From an uncultured Psychrobacter sp. (lineage in GTDB: Bacteria > Pseudomonadota > Gammaproteobacteria > Pseudomonadales > Moraxellaceae), in contig CANMUI010000006.1 in NCBI GenBank assembly GCA_947501045.1, forward strand, positions 150,922 through 214,921: 64,000 nt of DNA, written 5' to 3'. Made by a program: the position numbers and the translations under genes. A model generated the notes under the pieces. It had not been told where the DNA came from. It saw nothing but the letters and a program-made list of their open reading frames with translations, and did not search any database. This document shows positions 25,094 through 34,695 of this stretch, one piece after another (position 1 is the stretch's first letter; the number at the start of each line of letters is the position of its first letter).

Positions 25094-25879
25094 CTACCAT
25101 TTAGCATCAGGAAACTGGCGACGTAAAGATTGCATCTCTGCCAGCATCAGACCAAGGGTTTCGGTATGCAAACCTTGCGTACCACCGCTATGGTGGTAAG
25201 TATCTTGCGGTAAAGTCAGACCTGCTTCTTCAATAAGGGCAAGAGCATCTTCACGCCACTTTGACTTTATGGCAGACATAGAGCTTATAATGCCAAGCTC
25301 TTCAGCCGACTGAATAGTTTCGTCCTCTTCAAAGAGCTCATTGGTGTAGGCCCAAAGGTCATTTAAAGCATCCTGCAATCTTCGGTGACTCTCTTCTGTG
25401 CCATTACCCAAACGTACTAGCCAAGCACGCTGATGAATATAATGGTATTGCACCTCTTTTGAAGATTTAATAGCAATATCTTTAAAAGCCTCGACACTAC
25501 TATTTTGCATCTCTTGATAAAGATAATTAAAATAAGTACTAATAAAGAAGCCACGTAAGGTGGTGACAGCAAAATCTCCTTTGTCCAGCTCAGCTAGCAG
25601 ATAATTGGTATACTCACGCTCATTGCGAAAATAAGCCAATCTATCGGCATCTCTTTTTTCTTCGTCGTGCTCAGCTGCCACCTCTAACCAAGCCATAGCC
25701 TGACCTAAAGTATCTAGGCCAATATTTGCAAGCGCCAATTCTTCTTCGATAGTGGGCGCATGACCCACCCATTCACAATGACGCTGCGCTAGTATCAGCG
25801 TAGTATCGCCTAAGCGTAGGGCGTAATCAAAAAGCGTTTTTTCATTATTTATAGCAGTAGTATTCATAACAGTATCCAT
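25094..25879 (-). CDS. paaC: Phenylacetyl-CoA epoxidase subunit PaaC
   Basis: A 261-residue ferritin-like helical protein, the structural subunit that pairs with catalytic PaaA. Typical segments are LDTLGQAMAWLEVAAEHDEE and LRGFFISTYFNYLYQEMQ. Starts at 25879 and 25867 (fifth codon) are both possible. It follows paaB by 16 bp and precedes paaD by 37 bp, so translation is probably coupled. The family is expected to have degenerate metal ligands compared with PaaA. Confidence 0.94.
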   Translation of the reverse strand: MDTVMNTTAINNEKTLFDYALRLGDTTLILAQRHCEWVGHAPTIEEELALANIGLDTLGQAMAWLEVAAEHDEEKRDADRLAYFRNEREYTNYLLAELDKGDFAVTTLRGFFISTYFNYLYQEMQNSSVEAFKDIAIKSSKEVQYHYIHQRAWLVRLGNGTEESHRRLQDALNDLWAYTNELFEEDETIQSAEELGIISSMSAIKSKWREDALALIEEAGLTLPQDTYHHSGGTQGLHTETLGLMLAEMQSLRRQFPDAKW

Positions 25880-25895
25880 TAATAAATATCGTCAA

Positions 25896-26177
25896 TTACA
25901 TATGGCCCACTTCATCTGGAATCGTATAAAAAGTAGGATGACGATAAATTTTATCAGCGGATGGTTCTAAGTAGCTCTCTTGATCGTCAAAATCTAGCGA
26001 GGTAATACTATTAGATCTAACCACCCAAATAGAGGTACCTTCACTGCGGCGGGTATATAAATCGCGAGCGTTTTGTAGTGCCATCTCATCATCGGTGGCA
26101 TGTAGGGACCCGACATGCTGATGAGATAAGCCAGCTTTGGCTCTGATGAATACTTCGTATAGTAGCGGTTTACTCAT
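25896..26177 (-). CDS. paaB: Phenylacetyl-CoA epoxidase subunit PaaB
   Basis: A 93-residue small subunit with the family opening YEVFIRAKAGLSHQHVGSLH and the ALQNARDLYTRR segment. PaaB bridges the PaaA-PaaC heterodimers in the epoxidase complex. The ATG follows AAAGGAG. Unusually, 196 bp separate it from paaA, and that gap contains a terminator-like hairpin, so its expression may be set apart from that of paaA. Confidence 0.95.
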   Translation of the reverse strand: MSKPLLYEVFIRAKAGLSHQHVGSLHATDDEMALQNARDLYTRRSEGTSIWVVRSNSITSLDFDDQESYLEPSADKIYRHPTFYTIPDEVGHM

Positions 26178-26288
26178 TGCTAACTCCTTTAGCTTGGAAG
26201 GAATATCAGATAGTAACTGAAACGTTTTCTGACAATCAGATCCATCTGATGATGTGTTAATTAAGAATAGATAGAATTAAAAAATAAT

Positions 26289-26319
26289 GAGTAGCGATAA
26301 TAGTTAACTATCGCCACTC
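26289..26319 (-). terminator. Terminator-like hairpin between paaA and paaB
   Basis: An 11-bp stem with one mismatch (arms 26289-26299 and 26309-26319) is followed on the minus strand by a run of T within ATTATTTTTTAATT. This is the architecture of an intrinsic terminator reading in the paa direction. A second, weaker hairpin at 26346-26388 overlaps the end of paaA. Confidence 0.7.
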
Positions 26320-26373
26320 TAGGTAGACTAATTTTGAAAGTATATAAAAAAGCTACTTGATCGAAAAAGTTGA

Positions 26374-27312
26374 TTAAGCTGCTTTTTTTACTCTTTGTTT
26401 GGCATCATAGGCAAGTCCAGCTTCAACGACCCATTTGCCTTCTTCTTGAGCCTGACGACGGGTGTTCATGCGATCTTTGTTACAAGGACCGTAACCACGG
26501 ACCACTTGTTTAAACTCCTGCCAGTCTATTGGACCATGGTCATAATGCCCCGTTTCTTCATTCCACTTTAGATCAGGATCAGGGATAGTCAAACCTAAGT
26601 ACTCTGCTTGCGGTACGGTTATGTCAATGAACTTTTGACGCAGCTCATCATTACCAAAACGTTTGATTTTCCACTCCAATGATTGATCAGTGTTAGTCGA
26701 ATCCTTGTCGTGAGGTCCAAACATCATTAGTGCCGGCCACCAAAAACGATTGATTGAATCTTGTACCATCGCTCTTTGTTCATCATTGCCTTCTTTGACC
26801 AGCTCGGTCAATAACTCATAGCCTTGACGTTGGTGAAAAGACTCTTCTTTACAGATACGTACCATAGCGCGAGCATAAGGACCGTAAGAAGTACGCTGTA
26901 AAGCTACCTGATTAACAATAGCTGCGCCATCTACTAGCCAACCAATCATACCCATATCCGCCCAGCTTCTAGTAGGATAGTTAAAAATAGACGAGTACTT
27001 CATCTTACCCTCAAGCATAGCATCAATAGTCGCTTGTCTCTCAGCGCCTAACGTCTCTGCTGCACAGTACAAATAAAGACCATGCCCCGCTTCGTCTTGA
27101 ATCTTAGCCATCAAAATGGACTTACGGCGCAATGAAGGCGCGCGAGTTAGCCAGTTCGCTTCTGGCAACATACCAACGATCTCAGAGTGAGCATGTTGTG
27201 ATATTTGACGGATCAAACTCTCACGATAAGCTTCTGGCATCCAGTCTCTTGGCTCTATTTTGACATCACGGGCAATTTTATCTTCAAACTTGTTAAGCTC
27301 AGCATTACTCAT
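26374..27312 (-). CDS. paaA: Phenylacetyl-CoA epoxidase catalytic subunit PaaA
   Basis: A 312-residue bacterial multicomponent monooxygenase-like protein with the PaaA opening (FEDKIARDVKIEPRDWMPEA), the di-iron ligands in ILMAKIQDEAGHGLYLYCAA and in RICKEESFHQRQGYELL, and a WWPALMMFGPHDKDS segment. It inserts one oxygen into the ring of phenylacetyl-CoA to give the 1,2-epoxide. First gene of the paaABCDE series; a 187-bp AT-rich gap upstream may hold its own promoter. Confidence 0.96.
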   Translation of the reverse strand: MSNAELNKFEDKIARDVKIEPRDWMPEAYRESLIRQISQHAHSEIVGMLPEANWLTRAPSLRRKSILMAKIQDEAGHGLYLYCAAETLGAERQATIDAMLEGKMKYSSIFNYPTRSWADMGMIGWLVDGAAIVNQVALQRTSYGPYARAMVRICKEESFHQRQGYELLTELVKEGNDEQRAMVQDSINRFWWPALMMFGPHDKDSTNTDQSLEWKIKRFGNDELRQKFIDITVPQAEYLGLTIPDPDLKWNEETGHYDHGPIDWQEFKQVVRGYGPCNKDRMNTRRQAQEEGKWVVEAGLAYDAKQRVKKAA

Positions 27313-27499
27313 AATTTACTCCTTGTTATAGGCTTTCCATGAATAGTAGAAGGTATTAGCTGTCTAGTATTCTAATAACATAGAGTCTAAATAAGCTTTA
27401 AAATCTACATTATATTTAAAGGCTGATATTTAAAAATTGTATACTACTAATTATATAATAATAACTATATAACATCAAATTACATTGTAAAAAGTATAA

Positions 27500-27952
27500 T
27501 TAGATATAAATATAGCATATTATTGATAGGGCACACAGTTCATTATTTGTATCAAGTATTTCTACCTGACCTCTAATTACCTTACTGCCTGCACGTATCA
27601 CTTTAGCCTTGATAGTAACTTTACCAGACTTTACGGGTCTTAAAAACTCAGTACTCGAATTTAAAGTGACTATTTCTCTATCTTGCTCGATTTGAGCCAA
27701 AACCGGAAAAACCAATAACGAGTCTGCTAAAGCCATAACGGCTTGACCTGATAGAAGCTCATAAGCATTTGGTGCAGGCACTTTTCTATATAAATCAGGA
27801 TTGTAAGCCAACTCATATAAAGCCTTACCTGCTGTTAGTTCTATTATCTCTACCGAGAAATTATTGAGTACCCAAGCAGGAAAAACATCATTGATTTGTT
27901 TATCAATAATGTGACCATACTTTGTCGTAATATTAGCATTCGCTTTAATCAT
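27500..27952 (-). CDS. Hotdog-fold thioesterase, PaaI-like
   Basis: A 150-residue single hotdog-domain protein. ELLSGQAVMALADSLLVFPV is the hotdog helix, and the STEFLRPVKSGKVTIKAKVI strand pattern follows. It probably hydrolyses an acyl-CoA thioester. It lies between paaG and paaA on their strand, 120 bp from the first and 187 bp from the second. It differs from the PaaI-type gene at 32720 and lacks that family's HGG motif, having LLSGQ instead. It could rescue CoA from dead-end intermediates; this is inferred. Confidence 0.7.
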   Translation of the reverse strand: MIKANANITTKYGHIIDKQINDVFPAWVLNNFSVEIIELTAGKALYELAYNPDLYRKVPAPNAYELLSGQAVMALADSLLVFPVLAQIEQDREIVTLNSSTEFLRPVKSGKVTIKAKVIRAGSKVIRGQVEILDTNNELCALSIICYIYI

Positions 27953-28072
27953 TAGTAAAAAATTCCAATCAAGATGTATTTTATTCTAAATGGTTTTTTA
28001 AAATCTAAAAACAGCAAATTATTTAAAATCTAAACTAGGTTTCTATTAATTTTCCTATTAGCTCTAATGGTG

Positions 28073-28876
28073 CTATTTGTTTTTATAAAAAACGGCAGGA
28101 CGCTTTTCTAAAAAAGCGGTAACGCCTTCTTTATAGTCATCACTAAAACCGGCTTGTTGCTGATAATTGGCTTCAAGCTTAAGTTGCTCTTCTAATGAGT
28201 TATAAGTGGCAGCATTTAATGCTTTGATAGTCAGTGCGGTACCAAGCGCTGGACCATGAGCTAGGGCAGTTGCCAGAGCAAGAGCTTCATCCATAAGTCT
28301 CTCGGACTCATAAACCCTCCAAACCAAACCATATTCTAAAGCTTGCTCAGCACTCAAAGTGGCATTGGTCAGTACCAAAGCTTTAGCGTGGGCAAGGCCA
28401 ACGAGTTGTACTAAAGTCCATGTCAGGCCTGAGTCTGGTACCAAACCTATTTTGCCAAAAGCCATAGCAAATTTGGCTTTATCAGCACATAAAACGATAT
28501 CACAAGCCAAAGCAATACCAATACCAGCGCCAGCCGCGACACCGTTCACGACTGCGATAGTAGGCTTACCTAAATCTTTTAGACGTCTCATTAAGGGGTT
28601 GTAAAACTCAGTAATGGTTTGACCTAAATCATAGGTCTGCTTACGAGGGTCGCGATTGCCCAGATCTTGTCCAGCACAGAAGCCTTTGCCTGCACCGGTG
28701 ATAATAACGGCTCTTACTTGTTCGTCTTCTACTACCTCATCAAGGGTAGCGGCTAGAGCTTTATGCATCTCTTCATTGAACGAGTTGAGCTGTTTGGGAC
28801 GATTTAGGGTGATAGTTGCGACACCATTTTGAATGGTCAGCTGAATAGTATCTGATGAATTGGTTTTAGCAGTCAT
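28073..28876 (-). CDS. paaG: 1,2-epoxyphenylacetyl-CoA isomerase PaaG
   Basis: A 267-residue crotonase-fold protein. It shows ITGAGKGFCAGQDLGNRD (first oxyanion-hole segment) and VNGVAAGAGIGIALACDIVL (second), followed by GLVPDSGLTW with the catalytic Asp typical of PaaG. The enzyme isomerises the ring epoxide of phenylacetyl-CoA to the seven-membered oxepin-CoA. First gene of the leftward paa arm, facing paaN across a 400-bp divergent gap. Confidence 0.9.
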   Translation of the reverse strand: MTAKTNSSDTIQLTIQNGVATITLNRPKQLNSFNEEMHKALAATLDEVVEDEQVRAVIITGAGKGFCAGQDLGNRDPRKQTYDLGQTITEFYNPLMRRLKDLGKPTIAVVNGVAAGAGIGIALACDIVLCADKAKFAMAFGKIGLVPDSGLTWTLVQLVGLAHAKALVLTNATLSAEQALEYGLVWRVYESERLMDEALALATALAHGPALGTALTIKALNAATYNSLEEQLKLEANYQQQAGFSDDYKEGVTAFLEKRPAVFYKNK

Positions 28877-29276
28877 TATTATTCTCAGTCCATTGAGTTC
28901 TTTGAAAATAGGTTAGTTTTTAAAAATAGGTTAAGGTTTTTTATACCATAGTGCTTGTTCAATAATAGTAGTGAATATTATCAATATAGACAAGCTAAAA
29001 AAAGAAAAACAGCCAAAAATAATAAAATTTGACGTGTCTTTTATATTAATTATTATTATAAGTTATTGATATTAAACAACAATACAAAGACACTAGCTCA
29101 ACTATATTTTGTGTACTAGTGTACACTCTATTGCATCACAAATCATAATGTAGTATGGTTTTTTAACTTATTAGGATGTATCAACGAATAAAAGTAAAAC
29201 TCTAAAAGTAAAAAAGATTAGGTTAACAAAACGTAAAGACTGTAATAGCTATTTTAATCCCTACAAGGAGCAGTAA
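28877..29276. promoter_or_regulatory. Divergent paaG/paaN control region
   Basis: A 400-bp, very AT-rich gap separates the two paa arms and must hold both promoters. At 29111-29126 a dyad, GTGTAC-TAGT-GTACAC, is a possible operator; it does not match a regulator site that I know. No PaaX or PaaR regulator gene is present in the window. AAGGAG lies six bases before the paaN ATG. Confidence 0.5.
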
Positions 29277-30962
29277 ATGTCAGATTTATACGAAAAACAT
29301 GAAGAGACCTTATCAAAGGCCAGAGACGTTATCCATACTCGGGAAGAATGGTCAGCTTATCCAGAGATGCCTAGCGAGAAGCATTTTGGTGAAGGCTCAA
29401 AGCAGAAGGGCGAAGATGATTTCAAGGCGCTCTTAGGCGGCAAGTACGAATTTAAAGTACCTATGCAAGATGCCGAGTATGTTCAATGCGATGCCACATC
29501 CCCTTATGGTATTGACATGAGTATGCAATACCCAAAACTTGATAAAGATACTTTATTAGAACGCTCACAACAGGCTCAAAAACAGTGGCGTAAGCTTGAC
29601 AACGACACCCGTTTTGGGATTTGTATGGAGATGCTTGATAGACTATCTAAGCAGTCGTTTTTGATGGTGCATAGCATCATGCATACCACCGGTCAGCCTT
29701 ATATGATGTCGTTTCAAGCAGGTAGCGCCCATGCGCTAGAACGCGGTCTAGAAACGGTTGCTTATGCGGCCAATGCTATAGAATCAACTGCCAAGACTAT
29801 CCAGTGGGATAAAGTGACAGGGAAAGACAAAGAAGGCAATCTCATCTCAGTTAAGATGGATAAGACCTTTAAACCCCGCGGTAAAGGCGTTGGCGTTATG
29901 ATTGGCTGCGCCACTTTCCCGACGTGGAATGGTTATCCTGGACTATTTGCCAGCTTATCGACGGGTAACAGCGTTATCGTTAAGCCCTCAGATAAAGCAA
30001 TCCTACCTTTGGCTATCACTGTCGATATCATGCGTGAAGTCTTACAAGACAATGATATCAACCCTGATGTGGTACAACTGGCGATCTCTAATGGCGATCA
30101 TAGCTATACACAAGATATTGTCCAAGATGATCGTATTAAGATGATTGATTTTACTGGTGGTAATACCTTCGGTGATTGGCTCAAGAAGAATACCGATGGC
30201 GTACAACTGTATTTAGAACAAGCGGGTCTTAATAATATTCTTATCGAATCAACCGATAATTTTAGAGCAATGACCAGCAATATTGCTTTCTCGTTATCGC
30301 TATATTCAGGTCAGATGTGTACCGCGCCGCAAAATATTTATATCCCAAAAGACGGTATTGACACCAACGATGGTCATAAGAGCTTTGATGAAGTCGCTGC
30401 TGGTATCGCTACCGCAACTGAGAAGTTATTAGGTGATGACAGACGTGCTTTTGCCTTACTAGGGGCGTTAAACAGCGAAGATGTTAATAAACGCGTACAG
30501 CAAAGCGCCGATAGTAATAAAACCTTTGTACTTGGGATGAAAACCGCAGATTACGCTGATTTCCCTGATGCCAAAACAGCCAAACCGCAGCTCATCAAAG
30601 TCAGTAAAGATGATGCAGAGATGTATGAAGAGCAGTTTGGTCCGATAGCTTATGTGATCGCTACCGATGATGCGCAAAACGCACTTGAGCTGGTTTGTGA
30701 CAGTATTGAGCAGCATGGTGCAATGACCACGGCTTTGTATAGCACAGCAGAAGATTTCAAACAGCAGGCTATGGACGAGATTGCGGACGCAGGCTCGCCA
30801 CTATCCGTGAACTTGACTGGCGGCGTTTATGTCAATCAGTCCAGTGCTTATTCAGACTTTCATGGTTCAGGTCTTAATCCTGCGGCTAATACCTGCTTGA
30901 CCGATTTGGGTTTTGTAGCCCCGCGTTTTGGTTGGGTTACGGTTCGCGAACAGACTAATTAA
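29277..30962 (+). CDS. paaN: Phenylacetate degradation aldehyde dehydrogenase PaaN
   Basis: A 561-residue aldehyde dehydrogenase-fold protein of the PaaN type. GVMIGCATFPTWNGYPGLF and STGNSVIVKPSDKAILP are its cofactor-side segments, IDFTGGNTFGDWL precedes a degenerate EQAGLNNILIE glutamate region, and the catalytic Cys lies in LYSGQMCTAPQN. E. coli PaaZ (about 681 residues) adds a C-terminal MaoC hydratase that opens the oxepin ring; this protein ends before such a domain. It should oxidise the ring-opened semialdehyde, with the hydratase supplied by another protein not seen here. Confidence 0.88.
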   Translation: MSDLYEKHEETLSKARDVIHTREEWSAYPEMPSEKHFGEGSKQKGEDDFKALLGGKYEFKVPMQDAEYVQCDATSPYGIDMSMQYPKLDKDTLLERSQQAQKQWRKLDNDTRFGICMEMLDRLSKQSFLMVHSIMHTTGQPYMMSFQAGSAHALERGLETVAYAANAIESTAKTIQWDKVTGKDKEGNLISVKMDKTFKPRGKGVGVMIGCATFPTWNGYPGLFASLSTGNSVIVKPSDKAILPLAITVDIMREVLQDNDINPDVVQLAISNGDHSYTQDIVQDDRIKMIDFTGGNTFGDWLKKNTDGVQLYLEQAGLNNILIESTDNFRAMTSNIAFSLSLYSGQMCTAPQNIYIPKDGIDTNDGHKSFDEVAAGIATATEKLLGDDRRAFALLGALNSEDVNKRVQQSADSNKTFVLGMKTADYADFPDAKTAKPQLIKVSKDDAEMYEEQFGPIAYVIATDDAQNALELVCDSIEQHGAMTTALYSTAEDFKQQAMDEIADAGSPLSVNLTGGVYVNQSSAYSDFHGSGLNPAANTCLTDLGFVAPRFGWVTVREQTN

Positions 30963-31067
30963 GCCTTGAGGTCTATATCAAAGTTTAATATAAAAAGTTT
31001 GATATATAAGTTAAGAAATTAGGCTTATTTTAGAGTACCTACAAAGGTACCTATAAACTACTAATAG

Positions 31068-31097
31068 AGCCTATTAGCGATACGCAGTAGGCTTTAT
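31068..31097 (+). terminator. Probable terminator after paaN
   Basis: An AGCCTATT / AGTAGGCT stem with one mismatch (31068-31075, 31086-31093) and a 10-base loop is followed by TTATTGTTTT. It lies in the 226-bp gap between paaN and paaH, which also has a short GTACC/GGTAC dyad at about 31036-31051. Confidence 0.6.
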
Positions 31098-31188
31098 TGT
31101 TTTGGTCTTCTATCTTATTTATACCGTTATTGGTGGGTATAAACGCTGATCATAGATACATAAGTTTTATGATATACAAGGATGTAGT

Positions 31189-32730
31189 ATGAGTAACGAG
31201 AATGTCATCGTTGGTGTCATCGGTGCCGGTACCATGGGTCAAGGCATAGTGCAGCTGGCGCTACAAGCAGGCCACAGTGTCGTACTTGTCGATCAAGCAG
31301 ACGAGCAACTACAGTCTGCGAAGTCAGCACTTGACGATCTATTCACCAAATTTGTCAAAAAACAAAAAATCACCCAATCCCAAAAAGACAGCTGGCTATC
31401 CTCGCTTACCCTAAGTGAGGATAGCAGTCAGTTGACTGATGCAAAACTGGTTATCGAAGCCATCGTTGAGCGTATGGATATCAAGCAGCAAGTTTTTAGC
31501 AAGCTTGAATCTATTGTTAGCCCTGACGCTATTTTGGCGACCAACACCTCCTCTTTGTCTGTCACCGCTATCGCCTCAGCGCTGGCAAATCCGCAGCGCT
31601 TTATTGGCTTGCACTTTTTTAATCCGCCCGGCATCATGCCTTTAGTTGAAGTCATCGACGCGCTACAAACCGATGCTAAAACTACCCAAACCTGTATGGA
31701 TCTTATGCAAAGCTGGGGCAAATCGCCCGTACGCTGCAAAAATACGCCGGGATTTATCGTCAATCGCGTCGCCCGTCCTTTTTATACCGAAAGCTTTCGG
31801 CTGCTTGAAGATCAAATCACCACGCCTGCCAACCTTGATGCCAGTATCCGTAGCGCTGGCTTTAAGATGGGGCCTTGTGAATTGACGGATTTTATTGGGC
31901 AAGATATCAATTATGCGGTGAGCTGCTCTTTGTTCGACAGCCTGTTTTACCCGGCACACCTGCGTCCAAGTTATATACAAGGTAGCTTAGTGGAAGCAGG
32001 CTTCCTAGGTCGCAAAAGTGGCAGAGGTTTTTATGACTATGATGATAGCGCTAAAAATACTCAAGATTCTTCCACAAAGACAAATCAACAACGAGTAAGT
32101 TTCTCAGCTTATGGCAAGCATCCTTGGATCATTGAGCAATTAAATAATAAAGATGTTCAAGGTACTGATAGCGACTTGATGTCAAAAGCCGCTCTAGCGG
32201 ACGCACCAACATTAGACGCTCTTATCGGCGTTTTAGAAAACAACGTCCATTTATACGCCTCAGATGGCAAGCTAGCTGAAGATTGGGAAGCAGCGCTACA
32301 AGTTCCAGTTGTACTAGTAGATATCAAACACCCTGATAAAAACGAGGCAGCGGTAGCGATAGCTGCTGGGCCTAAAGCGACTGATCTGATGACCGGTAAA
32401 CTACCGCAAACTTTAGGTAAGATTGATTGGATCGAAGTTGCTGATTGTCCCGGTTTAATTAATCTACGCGTTATTAGTATGATTATCAATGAAGCTACCA
32501 TTTGTGCCACGCAAGGTATCGCTAGTCCTGAGGGAATCGACAGTGCGCTCAAAGGTGGGGTTAATTATCCGCTAGGCGCTTTTGAATGGCTGGAATTTAT
32601 CGGAGTTGAGATCATTGTCAATACACTCACAGCGCTACGCCAAATGTATGGTAGCGGCCGTTACGTAGTACCGCGTATGCTGGCTATGCAACTAAATGAT
32701 ATGCAAAAAGGAGCTAGCAATGGCTTATAA
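31189..32730 (+). CDS. paaH: 3-hydroxyadipyl-CoA dehydrogenase PaaH
   Basis: A 513-residue 3-hydroxyacyl-CoA dehydrogenase. The NAD motif GVIGAGTMGQGIVQLALQAG is at residues 9-28, the catalytic His region is FIGLHFFNPPGIMPLVEVI, and KSPVRCKNTPGFIVNRVARP follows. A second, partly degenerate 3HCDH C-terminal repeat lies at about 410-505, which is the PaaH length. It oxidises 3-hydroxyadipyl-CoA to 3-oxoadipyl-CoA. The 3' end overlaps the start of paaI by 11 bp, indicating coupled translation. Confidence 0.92.
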   Translation: MSNENVIVGVIGAGTMGQGIVQLALQAGHSVVLVDQADEQLQSAKSALDDLFTKFVKKQKITQSQKDSWLSSLTLSEDSSQLTDAKLVIEAIVERMDIKQQVFSKLESIVSPDAILATNTSSLSVTAIASALANPQRFIGLHFFNPPGIMPLVEVIDALQTDAKTTQTCMDLMQSWGKSPVRCKNTPGFIVNRVARPFYTESFRLLEDQITTPANLDASIRSAGFKMGPCELTDFIGQDINYAVSCSLFDSLFYPAHLRPSYIQGSLVEAGFLGRKSGRGFYDYDDSAKNTQDSSTKTNQQRVSFSAYGKHPWIIEQLNNKDVQGTDSDLMSKAALADAPTLDALIGVLENNVHLYASDGKLAEDWEAALQVPVVLVDIKHPDKNEAAVAIAAGPKATDLMTGKLPQTLGKIDWIEVADCPGLINLRVISMIINEATICATQGIASPEGIDSALKGGVNYPLGAFEWLEFIGVEIIVNTLTALRQMYGSGRYVVPRMLAMQLNDMQKGASNGL

Positions 32731-33280
32731 CAATGATAATGGCCAATCAAATATAAGCAACGAGTCGACAAGAGCGCCAAGTTACAATAGCTCGTTGCCT
32801 TTAGACGCAAGTCTAAATGTATCTAGCAACACTAAGATTAGTGATGACGCTCAAAAAGGCGCGGATGAGAAAGCATTAACTATCGCTAATAAGATGTTGG
32901 CTGAAGATCATTATTCACAGCATTTAGGCATTGAGATAGTCACGGCTAAAGCGGGCTACTCGGTGTGTAAAATGCAAGTTCAACCCTTTCATTCAAACGG
33001 ACATGGCAACTGCCATGGTGGCGCTATATTTAGCTTAGCGGATACTACCTTTGCACATATTTGTAACGCTCATAATCAAATCACCGTGGGTCATATTTGT
33101 ACAATTGCTTATTGGCGTCCTGCTAAGATCGGTGATGAGCTGTATGCTTATGCATATGAATCAGGGGTGCATGGGCGCTCCGGATCTTACCGTATAGAGA
33201 TCACTTGCGGGGACAACGGTGAGCTGATCGCTGAATTTCAAGGATTTAGCCGCTCGTTGAAGGGTCAAAACCATTTGTAA
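32720..33280 (+). CDS. paaI: Hydroxyphenylacetyl-CoA thioesterase PaaI
   Basis: A hotdog-fold thioesterase of 186 residues. The ATG at 32720, with AAAAGGAG inside the end of paaH, is preferred to the upstream start at 32696. The first 50 or so residues are a polar, Asn/Ser-rich extension, longer than in most PaaI proteins. The fold starts at MLAEDHYSQHLGIEIV and has the HGNCHGGAIFSLADTTFAH helix with the HGG motif. PaaI clears toxic ring-hydroxylated phenylacetyl-CoA by-products. Confidence 0.9.
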   Translation: MAYNNDNGQSNISNESTRAPSYNSSLPLDASLNVSSNTKISDDAQKGADEKALTIANKMLAEDHYSQHLGIEIVTAKAGYSVCKMQVQPFHSNGHGNCHGGAIFSLADTTFAHICNAHNQITVGHICTIAYWRPAKIGDELYAYAYESGVHGRSGSYRIEITCGDNGELIAEFQGFSRSLKGQNHL

Positions 33281-33379
33281 TCGCTGCTTTTAAAATATTT
33301 CTGTCAAGCGCATTATCATATCCAACGTTATACAAACTTATTAACCCAGTTTAGTCACTATTTTAAGAAGGAATTTAAA

Positions 33380-34666
33380 ATGAGTTTAGAATATTACAAC
33401 CGTATCGAAGTTGCCTCTCGTGATGAGATATCTGCCCTGCAATTAAAACGTCTTAAACAAACCGTCAAACATGCTTTTGAAAATAACGATTTTTGGAAAA
33501 ACCGTTTGGCAAGCGCCGATGTACATCCCGATGATATTAAGTCGTTAGAAGATATTAGCAAAATTCCCTTTATGGTCAAAAATGACTTTAGGGATAATTA
33601 TCCGCTAAAACTACTTTGCTCCGAGCGCCGTGAGGTCGTCAGGTTACATGGTTCATCCGGCACGACAGGGAAGCCTACTATCGTTGCTTATACTCGTAAC
33701 GATATTGAGATGTGGTCAGAGGCGGTAGCACGCTCATTGGCTATTGCTGGGGTAACCTCAGATGATATAGTGCAAGTGGCTTATGGTTATGGGCTGTTCA
33801 CTGGCGGCATGGGCGCGCATTATGGCGCTGAAAAACTGGGTGCTATGGTTATCCCCATCTCAGGGGGTATGACCAATCGTCAAATTCAGATCATTGAAGA
33901 GCTCAGACCGGAGGCGATGATGGTCACCCCCTCTTATATGGTTAATATCGCAGAAGCTATGGAGAAAATGGGGCAAGATCCGCGTAAGACCAGTTTGCGT
34001 GTCGGTATCTTTGGCGCTGAACCATGGACCAATGAGATGCGTACTCATATTGAGGAGCGTTTTGATATGGATGCGGTAGATATTTATGGACTCTCTGAGG
34101 TAGTAGGTCCCGGTGTTGCGCAAGAATCAGTCGTCAGCAAAGGCGGACTCACCTTTTGGGAGGATTTATTCTATCCTGAAATCATTAATCCAGAAACGGG
34201 TGAAGTATTACCTGATGGTGAGCAGGGTGAGCTGGTCATCACCACTCTTATGAAAGAGGCGATGCCTGTTTTGCGTTACCGCACGGGTGATATTACCCGT
34301 ATCCTACCAGGGGATGTGCGCTCAATGCGCCGTATTGAGAAAATAACCGCTCGCAATGATGATATGATTATTTTGCGCGGGGTCAATATTTATCCTTCCC
34401 TGCTAGAGGAGCAGATTATGAAAGTATCTGGCCTATCCTCTAACTACCTAATAGAGCGTTACCGCATGGGTGCTATGGATCAGCTACGTATACGTGTAGA
34501 GCCAGTTGACGAAGATCAATCCAGCTCACGGTTGAAAAATGAGCTTATTTACAACATTAAATCGAATATTGGCGCTAGTGTCGATGTCATTATTGAGCCT
34601 GTTGGTATTTTGCCGCGCTCAGAGGGCAAAGCTAAACGGGTTATGGACTTACGTAGAAACATGTAG
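33380..34666 (+). CDS. paaK: Phenylacetate-CoA ligase PaaK
   Basis: A 428-residue ANL-family adenylating enzyme with the ATP motif LHGSSGTTGKPTIVAYT (about residues 89-105), the YGLSEVVGPGVA segment and a C-terminal ARNDDMIILRGVNIYPS hinge, as in PaaK. It converts phenylacetate, ATP and CoA to phenylacetyl-CoA, the entry step of the pathway. The ATG follows AAGAAGGAA. It lies 99 bp after paaI, and a terminator-like hairpin follows. Confidence 0.95.
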   Translation: MSLEYYNRIEVASRDEISALQLKRLKQTVKHAFENNDFWKNRLASADVHPDDIKSLEDISKIPFMVKNDFRDNYPLKLLCSERREVVRLHGSSGTTGKPTIVAYTRNDIEMWSEAVARSLAIAGVTSDDIVQVAYGYGLFTGGMGAHYGAEKLGAMVIPISGGMTNRQIQIIEELRPEAMMVTPSYMVNIAEAMEKMGQDPRKTSLRVGIFGAEPWTNEMRTHIEERFDMDAVDIYGLSEVVGPGVAQESVVSKGGLTFWEDLFYPEIINPETGEVLPDGEQGELVITTLMKEAMPVLRYRTGDITRILPGDVRSMRRIEKITARNDDMIILRGVNIYPSLLEEQIMKVSGLSSNYLIERYRMGAMDQLRIRVEPVDEDQSSSRLKNELIYNIKSNIGASVDVIIEPVGILPRSEGKAKRVMDLRRNM

Positions 34667-34695
34667 TAGTTAAGTCAATTTTTTTAGAATCAACT

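Noticed and set aside
29277..30962. Annotation as full-length PaaZ
   Set aside because: The protein ends after the aldehyde dehydrogenase domain; there is no MaoC hydratase domain and the length fits PaaN.
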